Shown here piece after piece: positions 7,982-17,166 of a stretch of 64,000 bases of DNA (positions within the stretch are counted from its first letter, which is position 1; the number at the start of each line of letters is the position of its first letter). The notes under the pieces are model-generated. The model saw only the letters and a program-made list of their open reading frames with translations, was not told where the DNA came from and ran no database searches. Both the position numbers and the translations under genes were made by a program. Origin of the DNA: Marinibacterium sp. GTDB taxonomy: Bacteria > Pseudomonadota > Alphaproteobacteria > Rhodobacterales > Rhodobacteraceae. The stretch covers positions 1 through 64,000 of the forward strand of contig JAEPNQ010000009.1 in assembly GCA_017643305.1 (NCBI GenBank), in the 5' to 3' direction.

Positions 7982-9493
7982 TTATCCGCCCGTTTCGCCG
8001 AGCCGCCGCAATGGCGGAGGAGTCTTGGGCAGGGTGACGGTTTTTTCCTCGGTATAAAACGCTTCGCAGGCCGCGCCGCCTTCGCGGCCTACTCCCGAGT
8101 TTTTGTATCCGCCAAAGGGTGCGCGCAGTTCGCGCATCATGGGCGTATTGACCCAGACAATACCTGAGCGCAGTTGCTCGGTCATCGTCATCACAGTTGG
8201 CAAGTGATCGGACCAGACATACGAGACGAGTCCGAACTGCGTATCATTGGCGATTGCCGCGGCCTCATCTGTCGTGTCGAACGGCAAAAAGGTGGCGAAC
8301 GGACCGAAGATCTCATCCTGCGCGGTGCGCGCGGTATTGCTCGGCACGCTCACGGCTGTTGGTGTCACAAAGTAGCCTTCGCCAAGATCGTCACGCCTTG
8401 CGCCACCCGTAAGCAGTGACCCACCATCGGCGCGGGCAGTCTCGACAAAATTCAATACGCGCATCATATGCGAGTGTGACGCAAGTGGCCCAAGTTCGGT
8501 CTCTGAAAGCGTAGGGTCGCCGACGCGAATGCGCTGCGCTCGTTCAATGAAACGACCCACGAAATCGTCAAAGATGGGCCGCTCTACCAAGATACGCGAC
8601 CCGGCAAGACACTGTTGTCCGTTATTCGAAAAGATGCCTAGAAGTGCCCCGTCGAGCGCGCGTTCGTAATCGGCACTGGCGAAGATGATGTTTGCTGATT
8701 TGCCGCCTAATTCCATTGTGCAAGGAACCAGTCGTTGCCCTGCTGCCGACATGATCGATCGACCGGTTTCTGTTCCACCGGTGAAACTGATCAAGTCAAC
8801 ATCTGGATGGGCGACAAGTGCCGCACCCGTCACCGGGCCCCGTCCGTTCACGAGGTTGAGCACGCCTTCTGGCAGGACCTCTTGCAGCAGGGCAACCAGT
8901 CGCGCCAAAGCCAATGGCGTTTGCTCAGACGGTTTCAGAACGCAGGTGTTTCCAAAGGCCAACGCAGCGGAGATTTTCATCGTTGCCAATGCGACAGGCG
9001 CGTTCCACGGGGCAATCAACGCGGCCACGCCTACTGGTTCGCGCGCAACAGTTGTGAGGTATCCAGGAGTTTGGTCATACCGTTCGCCGGCGCGCTGACT
9101 GATGAAATCGGCGAAGAAGCGAAAGTTGTACGCTGCGCGTGCCATGTGACGCTCTCTTAACTCGCGCAAGAGTAGCCCTGTCGCCACGCATTCCAAACGG
9201 GCCAGTTCGTCTGCATTCTCGCGAATGATCTGCCCACACCGTTCGAGCACGGCGATCCTGTCCGCGGTGGGCAACCCCGGCCACGGTCCCTTGTCAAATG
9301 CGTGCCGCGCCGCCTTGACGGCCTGATCAACCGATGCCGCGTCATCCTCGGCCAAAACCGAGATTTGCTCACCTGTTGCAGGATAGAAAACCGGCAGTTC
9401 AAGACCTGCACCCAGTGTCGCACTGTTTCCGGCCCAACCTGTCACGCGGGTTGGAGGTGAAATCGGAAGGTCAAAGCGGGGATAATCATTCAT
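7982..9493 (-). CDS. NAD(P)-dependent aldehyde dehydrogenase
   Basis: A 503-residue class I-like ALDH. Key residues are visible: N164 in APWN, K187 in LKPSE, the FTGGTETG turn (about 237-244), general base E261 in MELGG, and nucleophile C295 in NNGQQC. I chose ATG 9493, which overlaps the SDR stop as ATGA, because the longer frame upstream is only the shadow of the SDR gene. The best family resemblance is to semialdehyde dehydrogenases of aromatic catabolism (HpaE/betaine-aldehyde-like branch). It probably oxidises an aldehyde intermediate of the operon's pathway to the acid. Confidence 0.93.
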   Translation of the reverse strand: MNDYPRFDLPISPPTRVTGWAGNSATLGAGLELPVFYPATGEQISVLAEDDAASVDQAVKAARHAFDKGPWPGLPTADRIAVLERCGQIIRENADELARLECVATGLLLRELRERHMARAAYNFRFFADFISQRAGERYDQTPGYLTTVAREPVGVAALIAPWNAPVALATMKISAALAFGNTCVLKPSEQTPLALARLVALLQEVLPEGVLNLVNGRGPVTGAALVAHPDVDLISFTGGTETGRSIMSAAGQRLVPCTMELGGKSANIIFASADYERALDGALLGIFSNNGQQCLAGSRILVERPIFDDFVGRFIERAQRIRVGDPTLSETELGPLASHSHMMRVLNFVETARADGGSLLTGGARRDDLGEGYFVTPTAVSVPSNTARTAQDEIFGPFATFLPFDTTDEAAAIANDTQFGLVSYVWSDHLPTVMTMTEQLRSGIVWVNTPMMRELRAPFGGYKNSGVGREGGAACEAFYTEEKTVTLPKTPPPLRRLGETGG

Positions 9494-10212
9494 GACATAA
9501 ACGTGCCTCCGTTCACGTGAAGCACTTGTCCCGTCATGTAGCGAGACGCGCCGGACAATAGGAATAGGATCGGACCGGTGATGTCGGCCGGCTCTGCGAC
9601 CTGCCCCTTGGGAATTGCGCGGGCATAAACTTCGAGGTCTAGCCCCATCTCTGGGTCTTCCTTCGACCGACCTGTGCCGTCGCGCGGAAAAGCCGTATCT
9701 ACGGCAGATGGAGCAACACAATTCACCCTTACATCTGGGGCCAACTCCAACGCCAATTGCCGCGTCATTGCAGCGACACCAGCCTTGGCGACAGCGTATG
9801 GTCCATAACCCAGACGTGCAAAATGACCCAAGCCAGAACCTGTCATCGCGAAAGACGCTTCCTTGCACAGTTTGGATTTAAGTGCTCGCGCGACGGCGTA
9901 GCTCATAATCAAATTGCCGGTCAGCACCTCATTCCAGGTCTCCGCTCCGGTATCAGCGACGGAGCGATTATCTGCCATAAAGACCGACAAGTTTACCAAT
10001 CCGACAAGATCAGATGGCAGTGCTTTGGTCGCATCTGCAAGATCGGTTTCCGAGGTCGCGTCTGCCGGAATGGCTGGCACATCAGGAGGATGTGCCGTAG
10101 TGGACCGCGGCAAATCGATGACGTGGACATCGTAGTCGCCAAGACCGGCTTCGGCTACCAAAACCCGCCCGATGCCGCCACATCCGTCGAGGATGGCCAG
10201 GGATCCGCTCAT
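9490..10212 (-). CDS. Short-chain dehydrogenase/reductase (SDR)
   Basis: A 240-residue classical SDR. The nucleotide-binding turn reads GCGGIG (10-15) instead of the usual TGxxxGxG, and Asp33 after the second strand hints at NAD preference. The catalytic YxxxK is Y139-K143 in YGPYAVAKAG, and the C-terminus YMTGQVLHVNGG is typical. It overlaps both neighbours by four bases. It likely oxidises a hydroxyl or dihydrodiol intermediate or reduces a ketone in the same pathway. Confidence 0.87.
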   Translation of the reverse strand: MSGSLAILDGCGGIGRVLVAEAGLGDYDVHVIDLPRSTTAHPPDVPAIPADATSETDLADATKALPSDLVGLVNLSVFMADNRSVADTGAETWNEVLTGNLIMSYAVARALKSKLCKEASFAMTGSGLGHFARLGYGPYAVAKAGVAAMTRQLALELAPDVRVNCVAPSAVDTAFPRDGTGRSKEDPEMGLDLEVYARAIPKGQVAEPADITGPILFLLSGASRYMTGQVLHVNGGTFMS

Positions 10213-11387
10213 GCCAACGCCTCCGCCCGCCGGAGCCCTTCGATCATGGACGAACGCAAAAGGAATTCTCGTGCCTTCACCGTATCTGCAGCAGTTTCTT
10301 GCAAACTTCTGAGATATGCGCGGCGCTCAGCTTCGTCGGTGGTGTTCATCCGAACCCGGTTCTTGTCAGCTTGCGCAACGATATCATCGCGCGCAATAGG
10401 CCTTCGACGGGCCTCGTAGGTGTCCAGTCGCATTGGGTTGCCGCCATTTGCAACTTCAATGAGCAAGTCCGCCAGGCACCATGCGTCGTGAATGCCGCCG
10501 TTTAGACCCATCCCACCCTTCGGGCTATTCAGATGCGCAGCATCCCCTACGATGAACATCCGATCCTTTCGGTACCGCGCGGCCAAACGTCGATGTATCC
10601 TGTAGATGCGTTTTTCGACGATATCGATGTCACCCGCCTGAGGCAGCACTTCGCGGGTCTGCGCGCGGATGGATTTGTCCTCAAGGGCTTCTTTGGGTGA
10701 CTGTCCTTGGACAGGGTGCAAAGAAATGCGCCAGATGTCTGGTAATCGCAGTAGAGAATAGGTTCCGCCCGGTTTCCAAATGTAATTTACTCCAGACAAC
10801 CCGCTCAGATGGTCCTCAAACGGGAAATGCGTAGTCACAAGGATGGTGTTTTCAGGATAGGTTGCTCCTTCGAAGTCGCCCCCGATGGCTTGTCGCACCA
10901 AGCTGCGCGCCCCGTCACAGCCAACAAGGACACTACCGCGAACGACCTCACCTCTCACCGTTATCGTCACACCGGTTTCATCCTGTGACACACTGCTAAC
11001 AGGGGAACCAAAGTGCACGGTTCCTTCCGACAAGCGTGCGGCAAGCGCTTTGCTGAGCAAAGCCTGGGGGCATTGCAATCGATAGGGATGCGCTGTGTCA
11101 TCGTTTAGCACGGCCAGGTTGAATTCGGCCCTTTCACCGGTTGTATGCATCCGAATCTGCCAAGTTGGCGTGATGCGACCCGCCGCAATGAGTTCGGCTG
11201 TGATTCCGCTTTCGTCGAAATAGTCGAGGGTTGGAGGATGAAAGGTGGAGGCGCGCAATTGATCAGCAATTGAGCTCTCTGATTCAAATACTTGAACCGC
11301 AAGCCCTGCCTGAGAAAGCCGCCATGCGAGCGTCAGACCAACGGGTCCTGCGCCCACGATTAGTATCGGCTCCTGTGTGAAGTCCAC
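10209..11387 (-). CDS. FAD-dependent aromatic monooxygenase (PheA/MhpA-like)
   Basis: A 392-residue flavoprotein. The N-terminal Rossmann GAGPVG lies at 12-17, the middle CDG motif is in VLVGCDGARS, and the second FAD motif is GDAAHLNSPKGGMGLNGG. This domain order marks class A flavoprotein hydroxylases. It is shorter than full phenol hydroxylases (no C-terminal thioredoxin-like domain). The start is GTG at 11387 and it is the first gene of the operon. It probably hydroxylates the imported aromatic acid. No ring-cleavage dioxygenase is in the window, so later steps must be encoded elsewhere or differ. Confidence 0.88.
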   Translation of the reverse strand: MDFTQEPILIVGAGPVGLTLAWRLSQAGLAVQVFESESSIADQLRASTFHPPTLDYFDESGITAELIAAGRITPTWQIRMHTTGERAEFNLAVLNDDTAHPYRLQCPQALLSKALAARLSEGTVHFGSPVSSVSQDETGVTITVRGEVVRGSVLVGCDGARSLVRQAIGGDFEGATYPENTILVTTHFPFEDHLSGLSGVNYIWKPGGTYSLLRLPDIWRISLHPVQGQSPKEALEDKSIRAQTREVLPQAGDIDIVEKRIYRIHRRLAARYRKDRMFIVGDAAHLNSPKGGMGLNGGIHDAWCLADLLIEVANGGNPMRLDTYEARRRPIARDDIVAQADKNRVRMNTTDEAERRAYLRSLQETAADTVKAREFLLRSSMIEGLRRAEALA

Positions 11388-11421
11388 CCTGCAAATCCCT
11401 TACGGTGTGCAAAGATGTTAT

Positions 11422-11438
11422 TATAGTATACCATTATA
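11422..11438. promoter_or_regulatory. Candidate operator/promoter in the divergent intergenic region
   Basis: A 17-bp imperfect palindrome with TATA arms and a GTATAC centre-left lies in the 85-bp gap between the catabolic operon and its GntR-type regulator. Its position suits autoregulation and control of the operon. The TATA arms could equally be -10 elements of divergent promoters. Confidence 0.4.
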
Positions 11439-11472
11439 TCAACAGTGTTCTCTCAGATGGATCACCTTTTCG

Positions 11473-12288
11473 ATGTCGACGCCTGATCCGACCCCCATGC
11501 CGCTCGACACTGCCAGCGGTGTGCCTCTCTACCGGCAGATCGTCGTAATCCTGACCAGCCGGATGAACGCAGGTACGCTGCGGCCCGGAGAAATGGTCCC
11601 AGGAGAAGCGACGGTTTGTGCTGAATTTGGTGTTTCTCGCATCACGGCCCGACGAGCCTTGAATGAATTGGCCGCAATGGGTCGCGTTGTACGCGAACGG
11701 GGCAAAGGTACGCGGGTATTGCCGTTTGACAGTGCCCCTGCCGCGATGACGGCATCTATCGACGGTTTACTCGAGAATGTCGGCCATATGGGGCGGACCA
11801 CGACGGTCGAAGTATTGGACACCCAATACCTACCGGCCACGACAGATGTGGCCGAAACTCTCGAACTGCAGGAAGGCGCATTCGTCCAACGGGCCGTCCG
11901 TGTAAGGGCCTTGGGTGGCGCACCGATGTCATACCTCGTCACGATCATCCCCGAAGACATAGGTCGTCGAATCGAAGGCAAAGACTTGTCAGAAACACCG
12001 CTACTTTTGTTGCTCGAAGAGGCCGGTATCCCGGTGGCTGCAGCCACGCAATCAATCAGCGCAACGGTGGCAGATGCAGAAGTCTCGAGGGCGCTTTCGG
12101 TACCAGCTGGTTCACCACTTATTGAAGTGAATCGTTTGGTGCGGGATGCAGCCAACCGCCCGGTCGAAATGATCCGCGTTCTGTATCGTCCCGAACTGTA
12201 TCGCTTCGAGATCTCAATGCGTCGCGTGACTGCAGAGGCAGGTCGCACCTGGGAATCCGAAGCGCCAGACCGCCTGCGTAGCCTCTAA
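11473..12288 (+). CDS. GntR/HutC-family transcriptional regulator
   Basis: A 271-residue regulator. The N-terminal winged helix (about 15-85) includes GVPLYRQIV, PGEATVCAEFGVSRITARRAL and the GKGTRV wing. The C-terminal UTRA effector domain spans about 105-260, with the characteristic RAVRVRALGGAPMSY and FEISMRR strands. I chose ATG 11473; a longer frame from 11377 would run through the intergenic operator and into the divergent gene's start. It most likely represses the adjacent operon and responds to the transported acid or a metabolite. Confidence 0.9.
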   Translation: MSTPDPTPMPLDTASGVPLYRQIVVILTSRMNAGTLRPGEMVPGEATVCAEFGVSRITARRALNELAAMGRVVRERGKGTRVLPFDSAPAAMTASIDGLLENVGHMGRTTTVEVLDTQYLPATTDVAETLELQEGAFVQRAVRVRALGGAPMSYLVTIIPEDIGRRIEGKDLSETPLLLLLEEAGIPVAAATQSISATVADAEVSRALSVPAGSPLIEVNRLVRDAANRPVEMIRVLYRPELYRFEISMRRVTAEAGRTWESEAPDRLRSL

Positions 12289-12605
12289 ATCGCCATCTAT
12301 TCGCTGCGGATTAGGTTCACTCAAAGTCAGCCTAACTCCTCCTGAAATGTCTGACTTGCACTCGCGGCGAATGGCTGGAACATGCTAAATACCGTGACAA
12401 AGTTCCAGCCTGCGTTGCGCATCGAGTGCGTAAAGAAATCCGGACAGATGTCCTCCCTCTGTCTAGTGAAGAAGGGATAGACCAGGGGAAGTAAAAATTC
12501 CATGTCTGGAGCAGGTTAGATAAGCTGACAGCTTCATGGTTGATGTGTCCCATTTTGTGTCATACTCGACCATTCAGCCGCTAACCCTATGATTTATGAG
12601 GGAAA
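12289..12605. other. Intergenic region, nothing recognised
   Basis: About 317 bases between the GntR gene and tRNA-Cys. Open frames here are short and arginine/serine-rich without motifs. A stretch near 12470-12560 reads somewhat like decayed coding DNA on the minus strand, but no family could be named. Confidence 0.4.
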
Positions 12606-12679
12606 TGGAGGCGAGTACCGGAATCGAACCGGTGTACACGGATTTGCAATCCGCTGCGTCACCACTCCGCCAACTCGCC
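12606..12679 (-). tRNA. tRNA-Cys (anticodon GCA)
   Basis: A 74-nt cloverleaf on the minus strand. The acceptor stem GGCGAGT pairs with ACTCGCC, the anticodon arm is GGATTGCAAATCC with GCA in the loop, the T arm contains GGTTCGATTCC, and CCA is encoded at 12608-12606. All stems pair fully by eye. Confidence 0.95.
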
Positions 12680-12825
12680 GCCGGTAGGGTGCGATGGGCG
12701 GTCTAGCGGATATGTCGCAACGCTGCAAGAGCCGCTGCGCGTCATTTCGCGTTGCGGGCCGTTGCCGGTCGGGTCGGGATATGGCAAAGACCCGATTAGC
12801 AAAAACCGCAGAGTTGAGCCCGCCT

Positions 12826-13479
12826 ATGACCGATTTCGCCGCCCGCCGTTTGATGATGGTTAACACTCAGATCCGGCCTTCGGACGTAACCAAGTATCCG
12901 ATCATCGATGCCATGCTGGATGTTCCGCGCGAACGGTTCGTGCCGGACGGGCAAGCTGAGGCGGCGTATGCCGGTGAAAACGTGGCCATTGGCAGGGATC
13001 GGGTTCTGCTGGAGCCGCGCACGCTGGCCAAGATGCTGGATGCACTGGATGTGCGCGACGATGAGCTGGTTCTGGATATCGGCTGTGGCTACGGCTATTC
13101 CGCTGCTGTTTTATCGCACATGGCCGAGGCTGTTGTTGCCGTGGAAGAAGACGAAACGCTGGTTGGCGAAGCACAGGGCCTGCTGACAGATGTGGGCGCG
13201 GACAACGTGGCCCTGCAACAGGGGCCACTGACGGCTGGGGCGGCCGAATTGGGACCGTTTGATGTGATAATCATTCAGGGTGGTGTAGACACTGTGCCTG
13301 ATGTGCTGATCGACCAGCTGAAAGATGGCGGTCGGATTGCCTGCCTGTTCATAGAAGGCGAGCTGGGCGCAGTGCGGATTGGCATCAAACATGCGGGCCG
13401 GATGAACTGGCGGTTTGAATTCAACGCAGGCGCACCGATTTTGCCCGGTTTTGTTGCTGAACGGGCGTTTGCCTTGTAG
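12826..13479 (+). CDS. Protein-L-isoaspartate O-methyltransferase family protein
   Basis: A 217-residue SAM-dependent methyltransferase. The SAM motif LDIGCGYGYSAAVL is near residues 83-96, preceded by the family stretch RVLLEPRTLAKMLDAL. The N-terminal MMVNTQIRPSDV and RERFVP segments match the PCMT fold. ATG 12826 is preferred; the open frame upstream runs into the tRNA. In many Alphaproteobacteria a Pcm-like gene precedes a TolC gene, as here. The active-site Ser/Thr region of true Pcm is not clearly conserved, so isoaspartate repair is not certain. Confidence 0.85.
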   Translation: MTDFAARRLMMVNTQIRPSDVTKYPIIDAMLDVPRERFVPDGQAEAAYAGENVAIGRDRVLLEPRTLAKMLDALDVRDDELVLDIGCGYGYSAAVLSHMAEAVVAVEEDETLVGEAQGLLTDVGADNVALQQGPLTAGAAELGPFDVIIIQGGVDTVPDVLIDQLKDGGRIACLFIEGELGAVRIGIKHAGRMNWRFEFNAGAPILPGFVAERAFAL

Positions 13480-13561
13480 CGCCAAACCGCTAACATGGCG
13501 CCGAGTCGGGGGGAAGCCGGGGGTGTAGAAACCGGACCGGCCGCGCCGCCAGGAGGCCACG

Positions 13562-14977
13562 ATGTTCAGAGCAGCTGTCACTCGAATTACGCGCGTCATG
13601 GGGGCAACCGCATTGTCGGTTGCGACGATTGTACCGTCCGTATCCTTTGCGGAAAACCTCGCCGATGCTTTGATCGGCGCTTACAAGACCAGCGGTTTGC
13701 TGATCCAGAACCGCGCATTGTTGCGCGCGGCGGACGAAGATGTCGCGATTGCGGTTTCGTCCTTGCGCCCGATCATTGACTGGACCGGGCGGTATACGAT
13801 GTCGACGCAATATGCGCGGACCTCTGGCATCGTGACGGATAGCGGTGGTACGGATGTGTTTTGGGGTCTGACGGTCCAACAACTTCTGTATGACGGGGGT
13901 AACTCCCGGCTGCGGGTCAAGGCGGCTCAGGAAACGGTGCTGGCCACGCGTCAAACTCTTTTGAATGTTGAACAATCCATCCTCTTCCGGGCCGTTGTCG
14001 CTTATATGGAGGTGCTGCGCACCGCTGAAATCGTACGTCTCCGGGAAAACAACGTGCGGGTGCTGGGCGAAGAACTGCGCGCTGCACAGGACCGGTTCGA
14101 GGTAGGGGAAGTGACCCGCACGGACGTTGCGCTGGCGGAATCGCGCCAGGCTGCTTCGCGGACTGGCTTGGCTGTTGCCCGCGGTGATCTGGTGAATGCG
14201 CGCGAAGAGTACCTGGCCGCGGTGGGCAACCGCCCTGGTAACCTGTCGACCACACCGCATCTACCGAAACCGCCAGCGAGCCTGGAGAGTGCGCAGGCGC
14301 TGGCGCTGCGTAATCACCCTTCGGTTTTGGGTGCACAGCATCAGGTGGCTGCTGGGGAATACAATGTGCAACGGGCAGAAACGCTGCTGGGGCCGACGGC
14401 ATCGGTGGTCGGCGATGTTGGTTTCACCAATACGTATAATTCGACTGATTATCGCGAATCCGCATCTCTGGCGCTGAGGCTAAATCAGCGGCTGTATCAG
14501 GGCGGTGCTTTGTCCGCTGGCGTGCGGCAGGTCATGGCATCGCGTGACAGCCTGCGGGCCAACCTGCTGACTGTGAAGGAAAATGTCAGTCAGGATGTAG
14601 CGATCGCCTATGTTGGGCTGCGCGTGGCTGAGGCCAGCCTTTCCGCATCCGAGGCGAACATTCGGGCGGCGCGCATTGCGTTCGAAGGGGTTCGGGAAGA
14701 GGCCAAGCTGGGCGCGCGGACAACTCTGGACGTGCTCGATTCTGAACAGGAACTGCTCGATGCACAGGCAGACCGGGTCACAGCGCAGGCATCACGGTAT
14801 ATCGCGTCTTACCAGCTGTTGTCTGCGCAGGGCCTGCTGACGGCGGAACGCCTGCGTTTGAATGTGCCGATCTATGACCCGGCAGCCTATTACAACCAGG
14901 TGAAAAATGCGCCATCCCGCTACTCCAAGCAGGGAGCCAGTTTAGATCGCGTCTTGCGCTCGATAGGCAAGGACTGA
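13562..14977 (+). CDS. TolC-family outer membrane channel protein
   Basis: A 471-residue protein with a signal peptide (cleavage after VSFA near residue 30) and two OEP repeats (about 40-220 and 240-430) of long alpha-helical hairpins. Characteristic points are LLYDGGNSRLRV, DRFEVGEVTRTDVALAESR in the first repeat and EEAKLGARTTLDVLDSEQELLDA in the second. It forms a trimeric channel-tunnel for type I secretion or efflux. No fusion protein or type I ATPase is adjacent, so it is probably the general TolC used by several pumps. AGGAGG lies just upstream of the ATG. Confidence 0.92.
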   Translation: MFRAAVTRITRVMGATALSVATIVPSVSFAENLADALIGAYKTSGLLIQNRALLRAADEDVAIAVSSLRPIIDWTGRYTMSTQYARTSGIVTDSGGTDVFWGLTVQQLLYDGGNSRLRVKAAQETVLATRQTLLNVEQSILFRAVVAYMEVLRTAEIVRLRENNVRVLGEELRAAQDRFEVGEVTRTDVALAESRQAASRTGLAVARGDLVNAREEYLAAVGNRPGNLSTTPHLPKPPASLESAQALALRNHPSVLGAQHQVAAGEYNVQRAETLLGPTASVVGDVGFTNTYNSTDYRESASLALRLNQRLYQGGALSAGVRQVMASRDSLRANLLTVKENVSQDVAIAYVGLRVAEASLSASEANIRAARIAFEGVREEAKLGARTTLDVLDSEQELLDAQADRVTAQASRYIASYQLLSAQGLLTAERLRLNVPIYDPAAYYNQVKNAPSRYSKQGASLDRVLRSIGKD

Positions 14978-15052
14978 CAATTTTTAGTATCAGTTGTGGA
15001 AAACCCGGCAAGTGGATAAACTCTGAACTGTGGTCAGAGTGGAAATCATAAA

Positions 15053-15976
15053 ATGTCAGAGCCCGTTTCGAATGCCGAGATTGAGGATGTTCTGTCGTCC
15101 ATCCGCAGACTCGTGTCCGAAGACACACGAACCACGATCCACAGCCGGGTGGAAGAAGAACCCAGTGCAGCCGCACAGGGCCGGTTGGTTCTAACCCCAT
15201 CCTTGCGGGTCACCAGCGACGAGCCTGAACAGCTTCCTTCGGAGGATCAAGCAGAACAAATTTTTGATGTTTCGCCGGATCTTGCTGAGCCCGCCGCGGA
15301 GTCGGACTTGGACGAAGACTCTGCTCACGTCGACGAAGAAGAGGTGTCAGAGAAACCTTGGTCCGACCCTAGTGCAACCCTCTATGAAGCTGCCGCGAAT
15401 GCAGAGGTGGAACCGGACGTGGAAGATGCCGGCGAGACGAACGCACATGAAGCGGAGCCGGAGTTGCAGTCATCCGACAACGAAGCTTGTTCTGATGACG
15501 CGTTGGAAGAGCCCGAAGCCGTTTCTGAGGTCTGGCACAAAGACGCACAGGATGCCGAAGACGCTTCCGAATACCAGGAGCCGAAAGACGTCGGGCTGGC
15601 AGGTGCAGTGGAAGTGGTTGGCGCTGCCATGGCAGAAACTGAAAACGACCAATGGGAACCGCATGGCGATGAACCCCCAGATATCAACGTTCCGGAAACA
15701 GAGCCGCTGGAATGGCAGGACGACGACGGCGAAGCCGACGATCTGAGCGCCCCGACCGTCACATACATTGATGATAATTTCGACGAAGACGCGGACGACG
15801 TCGAATTGTTTGCCGATGACGAAGCCGTTCTGGACGAAGCGACTTTGCGGGAACTGGTCACAGACATTGTCCGAGAGGAACTGCAAGGCGCTCTGGGGGA
15901 ACGGATCACGCGGAATGTGCGCAAATTGGTACGGCGTGAAATCAACCGTGCGCTAAGCGTGCAGGACTTGGAATAG
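15053..15976 (+). CDS. PopZ-like (DUF2497-type) acidic protein
   Basis: A 307-residue protein in three parts. The N-terminal helix (IEDVLSSIRRLVSED, about 10-24) resembles the PopZ/DUF2497 start motif. The long low-complexity middle (about 60-260) is rich in Asp, Glu, Pro and Ala. The C-terminal helices (LRELVTDIVREELQGALGE, then a basic tail with RKLVRREINRAL) match the oligomerisation end. PopZ condenses at cell poles and anchors the chromosome origin in Alphaproteobacteria. The architecture is convincing but the residue identity is modest, so the call is family-level inference. Confidence 0.6.
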   Translation: MSEPVSNAEIEDVLSSIRRLVSEDTRTTIHSRVEEEPSAAAQGRLVLTPSLRVTSDEPEQLPSEDQAEQIFDVSPDLAEPAAESDLDEDSAHVDEEEVSEKPWSDPSATLYEAAANAEVEPDVEDAGETNAHEAEPELQSSDNEACSDDALEEPEAVSEVWHKDAQDAEDASEYQEPKDVGLAGAVEVVGAAMAETENDQWEPHGDEPPDINVPETEPLEWQDDDGEADDLSAPTVTYIDDNFDEDADDVELFADDEAVLDEATLRELVTDIVREELQGALGERITRNVRKLVRREINRALSVQDLE

Positions 15977-16002
15977 TGTCTTACTGACAGATCGAAAATA
16001 GT

Positions 16003-16036
16003 AAAACGTGCCCATTAAGGGCGCGTTTTCGTTTTT
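16003..16036. terminator. Bidirectional rho-independent terminator
   Basis: An 11-bp stem (AAAACGTGCCC / GGGCGCGTTTT with one G-T pair) around a 5-base loop. A T-rich tail lies on the plus side and A-rich sequence on the left, placed between convergent genes. Confidence 0.8.
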
Positions 16037-16062
16037 GAACAAGCAGTTCGGCGTGTGTAGGC

Positions 16063-16383
16063 TCAGGCAGCTTCCGCCTGGGCAGCCGCATTGCGGCGTT
16101 CGCTTTCTTCACGCGACAGTGCCACGGAGGTCCGAACTCCACGGCCGACAAATTCCATAAGACCAGTGACAACGCGTTCGTTCGGGTCGATGCCAGCGCA
16201 AGAAAGTACCTCGCGCCCGTCACGAGAACGGGCCCAGCGGGCGATCTGTTCAGGACCATTGCCATACTTCTTGTCGTCGGCGATTGCATCGTCCAGCGCA
16301 GCCAGCACAACAGCTGCAAAAAGTTTACGGGCACGGTTGCCTTGTTCTGTGTTAAAGGCCGTGCCGTCAACGAAATCTCGCAT
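16063..16383 (-). CDS. Conserved small alphaproteobacterial protein (DUF6280-like)
   Basis: A 106-residue soluble protein beginning MRDFVDGTAFN, with ARKLFAAVVLAALDDAIAD in the first half and a Gly/Arg/Asp middle (IARWARSRDGREVLSCAGID). The composition and almost invariant look of these blocks match a family seen across Rhodobacterales, which I recall as DUF6280. No function is known. The overlapping longer frame down to 15981 is a shadow. Confidence 0.6.
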   Translation of the reverse strand: MRDFVDGTAFNTEQGNRARKLFAAVVLAALDDAIADDKKYGNGPEQIARWARSRDGREVLSCAGIDPNERVVTGLMEFVGRGVRTSVALSREESERRNAAAQAEAA

Positions 16384-16601
16384 CTCGTTTCCCTTGTTTT
16401 TCTTGCTCTTGTATTTTCGGCGTGACGCTCTTTATGGCGAACTTGAAGCGATTCGGATACCCCGATATTGCATAGCTAATATGCACCAGACGCATATCAC
16501 AATGCTTACATAACACGAAATAACGTTGTCTTGCCCCACCCGATCTTGAGTTATATAGGGCGGAACGAACGCGTATCAACCGTCCATGAAGGTTTACTGT
16601 C

Positions 16602-17165
16602 ATGCCCAAAATCAACGGCAATGAAATCCGCCCCGGCAATGTTCTGGAACACAATGATGGGCTGTGGGCGGCTGTGAAGGTCGACCATGTGAAGCCGGGC
16701 AAGGGCGGCGCATTTGCACAGGTGGAGCTACGCAATCTGCGCAACGGGTCCAAGCTGAACGAACGGTTCCGCAGCGCGGACAAAGTTGAACGCGTGCGAC
16801 TGGAACAAAAAGACATGCAGTTCCTCTATGAAAACGACGGCATGCTGGTTTTCATGGACACTGAAACTTACGATCAGGTTGAACTGCCGGTGAATATTCT
16901 GGGCGACCGCCGACCTTTTCTGCAAGATGGAATGACAATTGTCGTCGAATTCTACGAAAGCGAGGCGCTAAACGCGACCCTGCCACAGAAGGTCACCTGT
17001 CAGGTTGTAGAGACCGAGCCGGTCGTAAAAGGCCAGACTGCAGCCAATTCGTTCAAGCCCGCGATCCTGGACAATGGTGTAAAGGTTTCGGTCCCGCCTT
17101 TCGTGGGACAGGACGAAATGATCGTCGTGAACACCGAAACCATGGAATACGCCGAACGCGCCTAA
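16602..17165 (+). CDS. efp: Translation elongation factor P
   Basis: A 187-residue protein with the three EF-P beta-barrel domains: KOW-like N-terminal (about 1-65), OB central (68-128) and C-terminal OB (129-187, ending in ETMEYAERA). The loop that reaches the peptidyl-transferase centre reads KPGKGGAF, with Lys at the modifiable position. It rescues ribosomes stalled on polyproline. Lys in this loop fits the EpmA-type lysylation pathway, but the epm genes are not in the window. It is monocistronic. Confidence 0.96.
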   Translation: MPKINGNEIRPGNVLEHNDGLWAAVKVDHVKPGKGGAFAQVELRNLRNGSKLNERFRSADKVERVRLEQKDMQFLYENDGMLVFMDTETYDQVELPVNILGDRRPFLQDGMTIVVEFYESEALNATLPQKVTCQVVETEPVVKGQTAANSFKPAILDNGVKVSVPPFVGQDEMIVVNTETMEYAERA

Positions 17166-17166
17166 C

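Noticed and set aside
11377..11472. Upstream extension of the GntR gene
   Set aside because: It would cross the divergent promoter/operator and overlap the monooxygenase start; the conserved domain begins after 11473.
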